From the NCBI GenBank assembly GCA_028023455.1, contig JAQFVV010000032.1:3100001-3164000 (forward strand): a stretch of 64,000 nucleotides of DNA. Reading direction: 5' to 3'. Below are positions 46,141 to 59,384 of the stretch, piece after piece. The notes under the pieces are model-generated. The model had not been told where the DNA came from and did no database searches. It saw only the letters and a list, made by a program, of their open reading frames with translations. A program made the translations under genes and the position numbers. Positions within the stretch are counted from its first letter, which is position 1; each line of letters starts with the position of its first letter. Origin of the DNA: Epiperipatus broadwayi. Lineage: Eukaryota; Onychophora; Udeonychophora; Euonychophora; Peripatidae.

Positions 46141-48000
46141 TAATTTTTATACTATTATAAGTTCGCACAGATGGATTTATAAAAGTTTGTTTTATAAATG
46201 TTGAGTATAGATCGGTTACATAGATTACACGGTCAAAAACATTTCAAAGTAAACATAAACGATCAAAATATAAAATCATTGATGGAAATGCAGAGGGGAA
46301 TTTATAAGAAACCCAATGGCATTCATCATAAGATGCCGCAAGACACCAATAACTTAAAAGACATCCGACATAAATACATCTTAGATACTCACCGTAAGGT
46401 ATCAGTATTTACCGAATGTCTATACATTTTGATCAAATATGAAAACCAAAAACATAATTAACCGGTAACAAACCCATGCAAGCGTCTATACCCAACTTAA
46501 ATTTAATGCATTTTTATTTAGAGTGTCGAGTATGAATAGACTACATAGATTTGCATTTGAAAAGAAAATATTCTATCCTTATTTAACCTTAGGCCAAAAG
46601 TTCGCAGTCAAACCGGCATCAATCCATCTGATACATTGATGTATTCAATGTAGCATGAAAATACAACAGCACAATATACTATACTGTCAGGAATGGACAT
46701 CTGAACAGTATAGTTAGAGAAGACATTGACTCTTGTCCAATACAGGAATATTACATCTGTATGGCAAGAAGAACAATAAAATAAAAACTCCATAGGAAGG
46801 GACGGCGGCCCTTTTTGCTGACTTACAATCCCATCCATAGGCAACAAGGTTTTGTGCGGCATATACAGCGATTCTGCCCATAGCGAACCTCATACTACAT
46901 CTACTAATTACACCAATATATCCAATCCATTGACCTAATTCAACTACGAAACAAATAACCTAAGATTACCCTCCCCTAATATAACTTTACAAATCTATAT
47001 AGCCGTTCACACCCGACTTAAGTTTAACATTTATATAATTTAATTTAACGCAAAACAAAAATCATAAATAAAACTTAAAGAACAAGAAAAAAAAAAAAAT
47101 GGAAATGATTTAAAAAAAAAATACATCAAATAAAATTATAACTAATTAATAAATAATTTAGTTTGGTCAGATAGGAATCTATTTCTATTTTTTTTTAAAT
47201 ACAGAGAAAGTTTATATTTTAAAGTTCTTAATGTTTTCAAATGTTCATTAATTATATATTTCTTACTGTTTTGAAAAATGTCCATAGTCTCTGATTTTTT
47301 GTAATGGAAGTTGTTAATTCCCACAAAGTCATAAGGAGATCAGTGTGCAGTTAACCGATGGTCCTTTATGGTTGATGGTATTCTTCCGGGCCTTGATGTC
47401 CTGTGGTCCGCAATATTGGAAAACGATGTTTCATTTTTCTGAACAACTGAAGGAATTGAAAGTGCGTCTTTCAATCCCTTCTCCAACCCTCTCCAACTTA
47501 ACACATATCTGTCATCTTGTAATAACTAACTAATAATTTCCAAACTTTTCCTTTTATATTAATTTTAAGGATTCAATTGACATTACATCATCGATGTGAT
47601 GGTCCTTTCGCTGAGGTCCGATTCCATTGTTTTTCTCTTCTATCTGACCTTTGCTTATACATTTTAAATGCCCAAGGGTAGTTTACATTTAACTAATTAA
47701 AACAATCATTTCTATTTTCTGATTAATTAATGTTTTGATATATTTTTATCTTTAAATCTTTACTGACAATTTAGTTTTAAAATACTTTTTTTTTTTTTTT
47801 AATAACATTTCTTTTTAATAATTTTTTTTTATCTGTGCGATTTTATATATATACGAGTTTAAGATGATTTTTTAATTTTCAATTTTTAATTCTTAAAAAA
47901 AAAAAAAAGTTTTATTTGCGAACTTTTATTTTTTTTTCATGTTTAATAATAAAAAACAATGTAACGTACGCATGTGCCCGTTACAATATATGTGTTTACT
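46141..48000. other. Unclassified, less AT-rich block with weak internal repeats
   Basis: Base composition changes visibly here. Short related pieces recur: GAGTATAGATCGGTTACATAG near 46202 resembles GAGTATGAATAGACTACATAG near 46530, and CTATACCCAACTTAAATTTAA near 46488 resembles a CACACCCGACTTAAGTTTAA piece near 47009. The block ends CATGTGCCCGTTACA followed by ATATAT, the same kind of end as the insert at 18356-20741. It may be an LTR or other transposon remnant. The open frames at 46198-46461 and 47345-47533 match nothing I know. Confidence 0.35.
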
Positions 48001-48595
48001 ATGAGGTTGAAGATAATTGAATAAATGAGTTATATTTATAAGAGTGAACAACATATGGGATTATTTCTTGGATGCATTAAAGCATGAGAATTTATTTAAT
48101 AGCAAGTAATACTTGATCATATAATGTATAAGGTTAATATTTTAAAGTTAATCAAAAATAAACCTTGGACATTTTAGTGAAAGCACATTTGTTATTATTG
48201 GTTTCTTATGTGTCCTTTCATATGTGTTTGTGAAAAATAAAGACTGTTATAGAAATATCATTGCTAGTTACTTGAATTTCAATAGATTAAGTCATAATTG
48301 TAGACAGCTATGGATTTCATTTAAATTGGAAAGTATAGTTTAAAGTACTAATAATAGTTTTACTGAATACATGATTAGTAAATAATTTCTAATGAAATTG
48401 TATTTGCTCTAGAGAAGAAATAATATATTGTAGTGACAATTATATTATTATAAATTTGTAAATAAATTATTATTTTTTGTTTTGTTTATTTAAATAGTGG
48501 ATTGTTTTAATTATTTTATATAAAAATGGTCTGGTCTGTATATCAATTTCATGATCCATATTGAATGATGTATTCATCACTTTAATTATTATATA
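48001..48595. other. AT-rich DNA, nothing recognised
   Basis: No supported feature. It ends with ATATA (48591-48595), a possible target duplication of the following candidate solo LTR. Confidence 0.45.
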
Positions 48596-49168
48596 TGTAG
48601 TGTTTGTAAAAATGGCAGACATTTTTGTGCACTCCAGAAAAACTAGAATTTATTCGTAAGGCTGTTTTTAGATCGCGCTCTGATAGCTGAGGAATTTAAT
48701 TAGTGCATTGACGTAATGGCGATCGACAATTCCTAGAAATATTTGCTAATTACAAATGTTTCTAGATAAGAGACGTTACCTTATTGGTCAGTGCATTGAT
48801 TGATCGTTGAAGTTGTCAGAGAGCGATAGGAAGACTGGGTAACATCGAGCAGTGTAATGTAGAGAGCAGTCACGCAGTAGCAAGTTGCAGACCATGCGTT
48901 TGGAGAGCATTCGCTTGCAGACCATTCATTGGAGAGCAGTCGGTGCAGACCATTCGTGGGAGAGCATCCGTGGCTGAGCTTCGTTGCAGACCAATTCATT
49001 GGAGAGCTTCATTGCAGACCAATTCATTTGGAGAGCTTCGTAGCAGACCAATTCGTTGGAGAGCTTCGTTGGGAAAGAACAGCGTGGGAATTGTATAATG
49101 TTATTTGCTGACCACACAGTATGACTTACAGTTATAACCTTGGCACAGTCGTAAGTGCGGATATTACA
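48596..49168. mobile_element. Candidate solo LTR (573 bp) with internal repeats
   Basis: The segment begins TGTAGTGTTTG, ends GGATATTACA, and is flanked by ATATA on both sides (48591-48595 and 49169-49173). It is clearly richer in GC than its surroundings. TG...CA ends with a 5-bp duplication are typical of LTRs, but this AT-rich target could match by chance. No second LTR or interior was found. Strand cannot be told. Open frames crossing its repeat array in both strands are repeat artefacts. Confidence 0.5.
48885..49075. repeat. Six GCAGACCA repeats, mostly 28-30 bp apart
   Basis: GCAGACCA occurs at 48887, 48917, 48945, 48986, 49014 and 49043, usually followed by ATTCRTTGGAGAGC. Spacings are 30, 28, 41, 28 and 29 bp. 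It lies within the candidate solo LTR, in an unusually GC-rich context for this window. Confidence 0.85.
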
Positions 49169-49173
49169 ATATA

Positions 49174-52139
49174 TTAAGGAAAAAATGTTAATGTAGACAT
49201 AAGATATATCCCTAAAATATTTCTTGATGGCAAGTGTCAGATAGGACCCATATCATCTTACTGATCATCACAATTATAATATATATTGTAGGGGTAGTTT
49301 ATAATCAGATTCGAACCAGCCTTAGTTCATAGCGCATTATTCACTAAATTAAATTCATTTAAAAAATAAATTTAGTTAATGGATAGTTGAAAAAATTATT
49401 TAGATAGTAAACACACACACACATATATATAGAGAGAGATGCACATCCAATGTTTATTTTATCAAACGCGATATTAAAGGTCTCAATAAATTAAATTTCC
49501 TTAGCTGAAAGAAAGATAAAAATCTTAATTCGACAGATCAGTCATATATATATATTTACATAAACAATGAACTAAATGTCAATATCCTAGACTTGGTAGA
49601 CATCATAATGACCTAATGTCAAGCCATTCACTAGGTAATCAGATATGGAAGGTGAAAACAGAATCCTATTACATAATTGTATTTTACTTTTCATCAACAT
49701 GACATGTGTAACATATCGATGAAAGAGAAAATGAAATGCAAGTTTACTGAACAATGGGAATTGAGGGCAGTATAAAAACAAACTCATTTGATTTCCTCCA
49801 TCTTTTTGCTTTGTTCAAAAGAACACAAGAACTGCACAGTACCAACATCAGAATTAGAATGTTTAATTATCAGAGAATATGGATTAATTGTTTGAATAGT
49901 CCAAATTATCATTCTAATCATCGTGATGGAAATATTAAAAAACTACAGCCAATAAGTAAACCAAAAAAAAGTTTTAATAGATTGGCACAATTGAATAAAA
50001 TTAGTTAAGCTGATTTAAACGGTTATTTAATATGAATAAAAATCAAGAAATAGATTATTGGCATATATATATAAAAATGGAATAATTTGTTTCTTATAAA
50101 ACTTTTTAAGCATTAAATAGTGAATCAATAAAAGTTAAATATTTTACGAACTGCAAAATGATGTACTCCGGCTAATTTAATATTGTCGTAAGACTGAAGT
50201 ATTGTTAGTCCTGACCATAGGAGATGCAATGAATTAATGTTCATCTATATATAATGCCTTCTTAAACATCAAATACGTGTCTCGAACTTGAACATGAAAA
50301 AGGAAATAACATCAGTGCAAGCAAGCCACCAAGTATTTCCCATGAGCAATGTATTACTTGCCGAGGAAAGATGACTGGAACAGCGATGAAGTGCACCTAT
50401 GAGGGTCAGTCCTTGCCAAATCCATGAATTCTATTCTGAATAATTTGGGGAAAGTTTTAAATTGCTATGTATTATTTTTTTTATACATTTGTAGAGTTTT
50501 GTTTTCATTTTACTTCCACATCTGGGAACCGAAATACCTACTGCTTGGAACAGTCCATTGTAGTTAGAATCATGAAAGGGTGGGGAGGTTGTTAAGTTCA
50601 AAATTTTTTTTATTGAATAAAATTTTAGTTCCCCCTGAATAGTGACTTGTCATTGGGATCATCATCTCTAAGGCATTATGGACCAAGGTAAGATTTTACT
50701 TGATACTGTTCCATATTAAGACCATACACTTCTACAGGTCAGAGTTCGTTTGTTAACTAACAATGTTTATATTTGTCTATTCAGTATGAAAGACTAATCT
50801 TCTTGCATGAATGCTCTTTTCTGTATACTGTAGGAAACTTATACATAGTTATGGGGTTTGTAAATATCTTTAGTGTTTCATCATGTACATCTATCATGGA
50901 AAGGGTTGGGTTAATAAATATATTTATTTGTCATTATGATAGAGATACATATTTGCTGCACACCCATGTACGTATATGTTATTATTATTATTTTTATCAT
51001 GTTAAAAGACTTTGGAATTTTCATTTTGTTAGTCAAATAAATCTTGTTCAATTGATTTACGTTAAATGGTCTCTAGTTTGTCAGAGTTATTTATCCACCC
51101 ATCCATCAATTCATAACCTGATATATATACACCCACACACACACTTTCTTTTACATCGTAATACATTAGTATGATTAGGTGAATCTTACACTCAATTGGA
51201 ATCCACACCATGATATAGTTGTTGCCGTCTAGAATAAATTCAACCCTGAAGAGAGCCGAGGGCAATATTCTCCCTGGGTTCGAATTCTGAGGTATAATGA
51301 AATCCGAAAGAGGGGTGAGATACAGTTGAACTAGCCTAAATTGTGTCTGAATTTAATGAGCAAACCTAGAGCTAGCCCATTGGAGGTAGACATGATCATT
51401 GATTAGGTACTTCATCGTGTCAATCACAGCACCTACCCAAAAATCCATAGGTCTGACTATAATTAGATCTGTTCCCCCTTTTCTGGTGGAAAATCTAGAC
51501 CATTACAATATATATATATATATGTGTGTGTATATATGTCTTCAGTTGAATGAGAGTAAAACATTTTTGTCATAGAACCACTTTCAAGGAACCAAAATAA
51601 GTTTTAAAAAATCGGCATTAATCAATCGGAAATTAATAGCCTTTGCAAATATTACTATCATTCAAAAGCAAAGTTTAACCCACAAGCAACTTACTTCATT
51701 GAATTCCTGTATAATATATTACTATTAATAAATATCCACCTATTAACTTATTTTATCTCGTATGTTCTTACCATATCTTTACAAAAAAATTTTTTTCAAT
51801 TTTAAATCTTCTCTATTTTTAGATAGTATTCTTTGTAAGATTAGCTTGATTTCTGAGTCAAAATTATTTGCTCATAAAATTCTAAGTCTGCAGAAGATAA
51901 GCACAACATTCTTTTTATATATTGCTGATTAACTTTTTTTTTGTCTTAAATAAGTCAAATCATATAAAAATATTAATTATTTTACTTATGATAGTTGTAG
52001 TTGTGAAAGAATTCTTGTACATCTTTCAAATATCCAAATGATTCAAAATTATTATTAAAAAGTCTGTATTTTTAATATGATATTGATATGTATGAAAAAT
52101 GAAAAAAATGAATATTAATAATTACAGTCTTATTTTATA
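49174..52139. other. AT-rich DNA with microsatellites; possible SINE-like piece
   Basis: AC/AT/AG microsatellites lie at about 49411-49440, and AT/GT at about 51505-51540. A segment at about 51240-51505 has a CTGGGTTCGAATTCTG B-box-like motif and ends in TTACAATATATATATAT; it could be a SINE-like repeat, but no A box is convincing. An open, Cys-containing stretch at about 50261-50424 (CITCRGKMTGTAMKCTYEG) is unexplained. I support no gene here. Confidence 0.35.
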
Positions 52140-53060
52140 TAAGAATTTTACTATGTTTATTATCGCAGAGAAGTTTGGATTTAAATCAATGAACAAACAA
52201 TCTGGATACTGTACGATAGTTATAAAAGTTCCATCTAAATATTAAAAGAAGTTATAGAAAGAACCAATAATGTTTATATTGAATTTGTAGATTATGAAAA
52301 GGCATTTGATTCTAACCATTCTTGATGTGGTTAAAGTTTTGAAGCAACATAACTTAGACCCAAGATACTGTCAGATTCTGAAGAATATTTATTAAAATGG
52401 ACTAGCAATTTATGGCAGTTTTATAGAAAAAAATTTTTTAGATTGAATTAGGAAGCAAAAATAATCAAAGTAAATTAAGATTACTTTAGACATGTAGATT
52501 TTTAGATATTTTCCCCCCTCATGGATTGCTTCAGAACTTTAATAATATTACAAGAGCTTTTACATGAAAGTAGGACTAATGATAAACTCTGAGAAGACTA
52601 AACTAATGTTAAATGACTTTTCATAAAAGAGGATAATAAATATTCCTAGTAAAAAATTAAAAGAGACTATTAAATGAAATATACTTGTGTGCTTGAAAAA
52701 GAAAGTGCTAATTTATGGATCTATATCTTGAACACTTAACAAAAACAATGAAGTATAGGAAATATGTGATAGGATTATTTATGGGCAATGAAAATGTATT
52801 CACAAGTGAGATAGAAACAATTATAACTGATATTATTGAATGAATTAAGGCTGACATGGAGTTGAGCTAGGCATGTTCTAGAAGAAATGGCCAAAGTAAT
52901 TATAAGATGCCTTTAAAAGGGCTATATGATATGGATGGATAAGAAAGTTTACTGAGCTGATATGAACCAGAAAAGTTATGAATACAAAAAACTGAATGAA
53001 ACTTAATCAGACCATGCAGCATAGGATTAATAATGGATGTGAAAATGATGATAGCCAATA
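52140..53060 (+). mobile_element. RTE-type LINE remnant, strongly decayed
   Basis: A recognisable block reads VIERTNN then IEFVDYEKAFDS (about 52250-52310), the RTE palm motif. Further along are KVGLMINSEKTKLMLN (about 52566-52617), a VLIYGS block and a degraded 3' end with ATAATGGATGTGAAAATGAT near 53040. The RQGD and FADD blocks are not recognisable. It is older than the other RTE copies here. Confidence 0.7.
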
Positions 53061-54974
53061 GAAATGTTTTTTTTTAATGCTGTTAATTTATCATAAAATT
53101 AATGTATTCATGATGGAAGAATTACATAGCCATATAGAAATATAATTGTAATAACTTCAATAAAATTATCATCAGACTGTTCTGTAATAATACTGCTGTC
53201 TTCAAATATTTGAAGTTTTTAATGAAATTTGATACCTTTTCAATAGAAAATATAATACCTTTTTCTTTTTTTAAAAATAAATTCAGTATTTTATGTATAT
53301 ATATATTTAACTGTAGAAAATAACAATGATTTGACATTTAAATTTTCAAAGATCATCAAATGTAGTTATTAAACATAGCATTGCAAAATATAAAATAAAC
53401 AGGGAAATGGATATGTATATTTGTGGTTCATGGATTGATTAGTATAGTTAATGCAAAACTTATCTATAGAGTAATTTTTCCTCCTCTAAATGCATTTGTA
53501 TGTAATAAGCTGGGGGGGGGGGTGATGATTGTTAAAGATGTGTCTTAATATTTTAACATAATCAATTATAATAAGTAATAAATCTCTAAAAGATTTCACT
53601 CATTATTTGCACTTTTTTTAATGTTTTAATTACTTGATTAGCAAATAGATTTGGCTGTTAACAGTCTTTCTTCAAAGTTATGCAATATAATTGCATTACA
53701 TTATTTTTTGTTATTTACACAAACATACAATAGTCTTATTTTGTGTATCTAATATATAAAGAAGAAATAATATGATGCAATTATATTTTACAATTAGGTA
53801 GATGAAACTATCAGATAATAGAATTGATTAAAGTATTAAAATGTAAAGGAGATGGGAGGGAATAATTTTACAGATTTATTTAATATAAACAATGCAAAAA
53901 GATTAAAAGAATAGTGAACAATGATGATCATATTTTTATATATGTTTGTTTGTGATATATAGCATTGCATTTAATAAACATTCAAAACATCTCGTGTACT
54001 TTGCCCATTTTACATAAATACTGTTGAACCAAATTCACAATAATAATAATAAATGGTAGGTTTAAAATGTATAAACAACAAACTTTTGAATCAGAAAAAA
54101 AATACCAAAATGTCCAAAAAAGCACCTATATAATTGTTTCGGTTGACACGTTTCAAAGCACATTTTGTGCACATTCAAAAACACGTTTTTTGACGAGGAA
54201 AAAAACTCAAATCGCAAGGGTTTATTTAATGTTTGCAACATTATGTCTTTATCGCGTATGTAAAAAGTCGTCCTATCTTTTCTAGGTTGCAGGAATAATA
54301 CCCAAGTACCTGTTTTACTAATCTCTGAATTGTGGCTGATGATGTTGAGTAGCATGGTAACTGAAGAAAATTTTTTTAAAATCATATTCTATAATCCTGT
54401 ATTATTCGTTATTATTTAGTTGATAAGCAATTACATAACATCTCAGAATTTTTGATTTCACATATGGATTTTGTCGTAGTACAATATTAAATGAATATTT
54501 TTTACATAGAAATAATTTGGAAATAAGCAAAATTTAAGAATTAGAATGCATTAAAAAAATAAAGAAGTGAATAGATTTTAATTGAATGAAATTGTTTAAA
54601 TATATAACATAAATTCTTTTAAAAAATTCATAATAGCCAACATTGATAACTTGTTGTTGCAAAGTACTTACATTTTAAATTACTATTGCTCTTGTTATCA
54701 CGACTATCTAGCATATGGAAGTAGTCCAAAATATCATTAATAATAATAGAAAAAATATATAACCCCGAAAATGATAGAACATTTAATATATTTGTTAATT
54801 ACTTGGAGATTATTGAATAAAACTTTGATTAGTTTAATTCCCCAAGACATTTTTATTAGCATTATATAATAAACAAAAACTTTTCCATATTACTATTAAT
54901 ATTAACTTTTATATATGTGTGTGTGTTTTATTTTTTATGCTTAAATTTATTTGTTTTATTTGTTTAATTACTAG
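53061..54974. other. AT-rich DNA, presumably intron of EFA6
   Basis: It lies upstream of a coding exon that begins at an AG acceptor, so at least its last part is intronic. A patch at about 54090-54400 is somewhat richer in GC (with GGCTGATGATGTTGAGTAGC and a CATGGTAACTG end) and may be a transposon fragment, but I cannot name it. A G-run of about 10 lies near 53512. The first half of the EFA6 PH domain was not found. Confidence 0.4.
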
Positions 54975-55132
54975 GATGAGCATGGGTTCAAGAAAAATAC
55001 GATGTATGAAAATCTGCACAATTCAATTCGCATTCACCATTCCTTAGCTACCAAAGCCACAGATTATAAAAAGAAGCAGCATGTCTTTCGCTTGCAAACT
55101 GCAGAAAATTCTGAATATTTATTTCAAACAAG
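54975..55132 (+). CDS. Efa6: EFA6/PSD Arf6 exchange factor, PH-domain exon
   Basis: EFA6/PSD proteins activate Arf6 at the plasma membrane: a SEC7 domain exchanges nucleotide and the following PH domain binds phosphoinositide and Arf6. This exon (158 bp) starts after an AG acceptor at 54974 and encodes DEHGFKK, then an IRIHHSLATKATDYKKKQ-type segment, then FRLQTAENSEYLFQT, ending in a split AG|T codon before the donor GTAGAC. This order matches the middle of the EFA6 PH domain (DEHGF..IHHALA..ATDY.KKxHVFRLQTAD..EYLFQT). The frame is open and continues with correct phase into 58288. The acceptor's pyrimidine tract is weak. I saw no damage, so it may be a live gene. Confidence 0.9.
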
Positions 55133-58100
55133 GTAGACATACACATACATTTTAAATTTACTTGATAAAATTAGATTTAATTTTAAATTAATTAGATATA
55201 AATATAATCATCTTATTGAGTGGATTTTGTGAATAATTTTTACTGTAGTAAGTGATGAAAAATAATGTTTGTGTTGCAGATTTTTTAAAAACTGTAATAA
55301 TATTAAAAAATTCACATATTGTATAATTTGAAGAAGAAGAAAAAGTAAAATAAATAGGTATCTTGATTTTTTAAAAATGGAAATAATTCACAGTATTCAC
55401 TGCACAGACATTCTACATAACATATACCAGGTACAGCCACTAAAGTTATATTTAAGATGATTGATAAAGTTAACAATTTCAAAGCAAGTAAAGTATTCAA
55501 GACAAAGTAATATTTAGAAATTTTGTATAAACTAATGTCAATATAATTGTAAAATTTAATACATAGTTTATAATATTACAATACAAACTATAAAAGCTTA
55601 CACAATTTGCTAAAAAATAATACAAACTTGTGTAATTTGATTAAAAACAAACAAAGTACGAGCAAACCTTTTACTCAACCCCAACTGGTTGAAAAAACTT
55701 TTTTCCCCAAAAAAAATTTTAAAACTTATAAAATCTAAATTTTAAAAATTATTTTTTGTAAAAAAAATTATAAATTTAAAAAAAAAAAAAAAAAAAAAGT
55801 TAATACACAGTAGCTATTAAATATATATATAATAGGTTTCAGACTGGAGATTGCATGTGTGTGGGCTTTAATGCCTATAAATTATCTATAGAGAGCCTTT
55901 AATCATCTCTCTCAAACCCCCCTCTACAGGATCTAAATATCAATCTCCCCTCTGAATAAGTCATATCATAAATTCATAACAAATATAATAAAATATAATG
56001 AAGGCATAACCGCAAATAGAAAGATATTTAGAGTATAATTTAAATTTAACAAGAGTTACATTATTAAGTTTTTTTACTTTAAAAGAGTTAGGCAAGTTTT
56101 ACAAAGTAGTTATCCTTACATTATTTTAGGAAATTAGATACAATTTAGCTTAATGATAGAATTTATTCTGTAAAGAAAGTTTAAATAATAAGTTTACGCA
56201 CATTTATACATAGCTTGCTTTGAATTATTTAAGAAATTAATGAGTTTATTACAGATCTCTGCGGATTATTTTACCGATCTTCTCTGCTAAGGGATTTTTT
56301 TTCATGGCTTTAGGCACTTCCCTGTTTCGCTGGTCTGTTCATATTTATCTTCCATGCAGGCTGCTGTTTCGAACTTCTCCCATTACCGTGAATTGTCTCC
56401 TGCAAGGTCGATCAGCAACAGGTTGCCGTTCTAGCCTTGATTTTTCATTGTTAAAGTGGACATAGTTCCTGACAGCACCACAAGTTAAAATTATCTATTG
56501 TCCCTACCTAATTTAATTCCACTCGGGTTTTTATAAGAATATATTCCCTATCTGCCAATGTCACAATTTGTTTACAAGCTGAGACAAATTTTTAATCTTT
56601 ATTTTACATGTGTGCTATAAGCTTTACAACAAAACCGTTATCCTGTAATTTAGTAAAATAAGTAATTGAGAAAAATAGTGTCAATTATCTAGCTTCTCTT
56701 TGTTACAAAAATAAATTTAATATCTTTTAAGTCTACTCTTGTTTTTACAGATTTTCAAAACCCACTTGTGGTCAGCTAATTTCCAAGAAATAAAATTATT
56801 TTACAAAAACAGATTTTAACCTGGTAAACATTTTATTATATACATGAGTCGGTCAACTTAGAAACTATAATATTTAGGCAAAGAGAGCTAATTAGTGTAA
56901 GAGATTTGTCATCTTTGAGAATCAAATAAAATAAAATAAAAAGAATAACAAAGTTAGAAATCTATAACTTTGCAAGCTTCTTTCACATACCAGGTAATGT
57001 TTAACTTTATTACCTTAAACTTTAGAATTATGTTTGCCTTATTTATAGAAATTATTTACATTATTGGCAAGACGCATTTATAAGATATATTCACATATAT
57101 ACCTTTTATTAAGTTAACTGGTTTATCTCTGAAATATACCTTTATAAAATATATGCACATACATGCATATACGTATTGTTATACCTTTTTATTAAGCTCT
57201 TTTAATTAATATATGCCAACTTGGGAGGTTTAAACTAGGAAAAATATACTATGGAACATAGTAGGTGAAACGATATGTTTGATAAAGAATACCATTCTAA
57301 TATAATGCTACTCATCACATGTTTATTTGTGCTTCTCTGCCTATAGATATATTAGCATATGTATAACTTACTTCTTCAACAAGCTGAGGTTATCTTGGTG
57401 AGATTGGTTTATAATCATATTGGGAAAAGTATAATTCAGGTAACTGCAATGATCCCCCTTCTGCCCAGGATTAGATAGATTTTAGATCAGTTGTAGCTAT
57501 GAAACACTTGAAGTTGATCCTTTTTTCCATGTGAATTCAAACCCCCATTGTGAACTATATAGCAGCCTTTTGACTTGCCTTCCTTGCAGACATATCTTTA
57601 TTGTAATTTGCTATCCTGATCTGCAGTACTCTGCTAGCTAGTTACTTCTGGCCAGCTATAATTACTGCTAACAGCTCTCAAAATATTATTAGTCAAACTA
57701 AAATTAATCTTTTTATCAACTATTTATATAATCACTGAAATGACAAAAAAACATTAATTGAAAACTTTTTTTTTTTTTATCTTTTTAATCTTTTCAAATT
57801 ACTTTTAAATAAAAGCTACCTTTGAAATTTTATTACAAGTATGATCTACAAAGATTTTTTAAAAAATAGATAGAGAAATGTATACAAGCATTGATTAAAA
57901 GATTTCAAAGATAGATAATAGAAATGTTTACAATTATCAGTTCTATTTTATCATACATCATGTTTGTTTTTAATTTCAAAATTAGAATACAATGTTAATA
58001 TTTATTTAGACCTTTTTAAATGTTTAATTTATAATAAACTTTTTATTTTAAATCCAAAATTATTTAACCTTTTACTAGAATTAATTTATTCTAGGAAATA

Positions 58101-58287
58101 TAGAAAATATCTACAAAATTTTTATCTGTTTATTTCTAGTTTTCCTTTCAACTTTATATATATATTTGTGCACACACACTGTTATTGTGCTCCATGTAAC
58201 CTGTTACAATATATATATATGTTATCTTGAAAAAATTATTTATGGTAATTTATGCAATATATAATTATGAAAGTTTTTTTCTTTCAG
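55133..58287 (+). other. EFA6 intron, 3.15 kb, repeat-bearing
   Basis: It is bounded by GTAGAC and TTTCTTTCAG and splits a Ser codon (AG|T). It contains a member of the AT-rich foldback family at about 55545-55650, a run of about 23 A near 55777, and a less AT-rich unclassified stretch from about 55830 to 57700, which has CCCC-rich patches and may be a transposon remnant. No coding exon was seen within it. Confidence 0.7.
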
Positions 58288-58432
58288 TGATTCCAAAGAA
58301 CTTCAGTGTTGGATTGATACTATCAACTTTGTTGCAGCTAGCTTATCAGCTCCTCCGCTGGCAGGAGGAGTTGGTTCACAGAAAAAGTTCCAGAGACCTC
58401 TCTTGCCTGTTAGTCATACTCGTTTAAATGTT
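58288..58432 (+). CDS. Efa6: EFA6/PSD Arf6 exchange factor, PH-domain C-terminal exon
   Basis: This 145-bp exon completes the split Ser codon and encodes SDSKELQCWIDTINFVAA, then LSAPPLAGGVGSQKKFQRPL and LPVSHTRLNV, ending at a strong donor GTAAGT (58433). It matches the end of the EFA6/PSD PH domain: the final alpha helix with its conserved Trp (LQxWIxxINxVAA), followed by the family-specific SAPPL..GVGSQKKFxRPLLP segment. The order and phase fit the exon ending at 55132. The next exon, which should encode the C-terminal coiled-coil region, was not found before 64000; a Penelope relic and a LINE occupy the downstream intron. Confidence 0.93.
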
Positions 58433-59384
58433 GTAAGTTTTTTTTTTTTTTATGTGCAATGGTATAAAAAAATTTTAATATGTTAATTATGAAGAGGCTT
58501 TCAGAATAGATTAACACTTTTAAATGTTTAATAAGCTGGGTAAGTGAGAAATCATAGCAGTTTAAGAAAACTTTATGCATCAATAAATTTATAGTGTAAA
58601 TGTTTTGTACAAAGCTTTAGATCAAGCATCACAATCAGCATTTGTTTGTGATATTGTTAGTACTAATTTAAATCACTTTTGTATTAGATATTCACATGGA
58701 ATTGCTTTTAACAATTATTTTCTATACACATCGATAAATATATGTTTGTTTATACAGATAAATACAGTTTTCATTCTATATTCAGTTTTTTTTTTTTTTT
58801 TTAGGATATTGTTCCTTTTTGTGTAAAGTTTAAACTGTGTATATTTGTATAAATATTAAGAACACTGTAGTAAAATGAAATCTAACAAAATTATATCATT
58901 TATAATGTATAAATGAAAAAGATTCTGTCAAAACAAAATGGGGGGGGGGGGGCATTAAAAAATTGTATGGTTATGATATGATGAACATTATCTCATGAAA
59001 AAGTTTGATTCTGCCTACTTTAGATGAATTAAGATCATTTAGCTTTTGAGTTTAGAGAAAAATATTAATGAAGATATGGTTGTATAAATAAAAGTTAAAT
59101 GATCCAGATTTTAAAAAGATTGAATGAAAAAATAATATTTTTTGAATAAATTAAATAGAGAAAAATTGTATTAAACATTTTTTTCAGAAGTTGAATAATA
59201 ATAAGGGATGTTTTAAATGAAACTAGAAGATATGGGAGGAGGGGGGATAAATAGTCAGTGGTTTGAAATGATTTCAAGAATCTATGCATGGTCAATTGAC
59301 TCATAATTTATTGCAAAAATATAAAACACCTAGAATATAAGTTGTATTTTTATATTGGATTATTTCCATTATCTGATATAAATA
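58433..59384 (+). other. EFA6 downstream intron, AT-rich
   Basis: It begins at the donor of the exon ending 58432. T-runs near 58438 and 58787 and a G-run of about 13 near 58940 are present. No exon or element is recognised before the Penelope-like relic. Confidence 0.55.

Noticed and set aside
48781-49117. Overlapping open frames on both strands near 48.8-49.1 kb
   Set aside because: They run through the GCAGACCA repeat array; repeats whose spacing keeps frames open produce such frames by chance.
54062-54385. 107-codon minus-strand frame in the presumed EFA6 intron
   Set aside because: No recognised domain. It may be part of a transposon fragment, but I could not assign it, so no gene is called.
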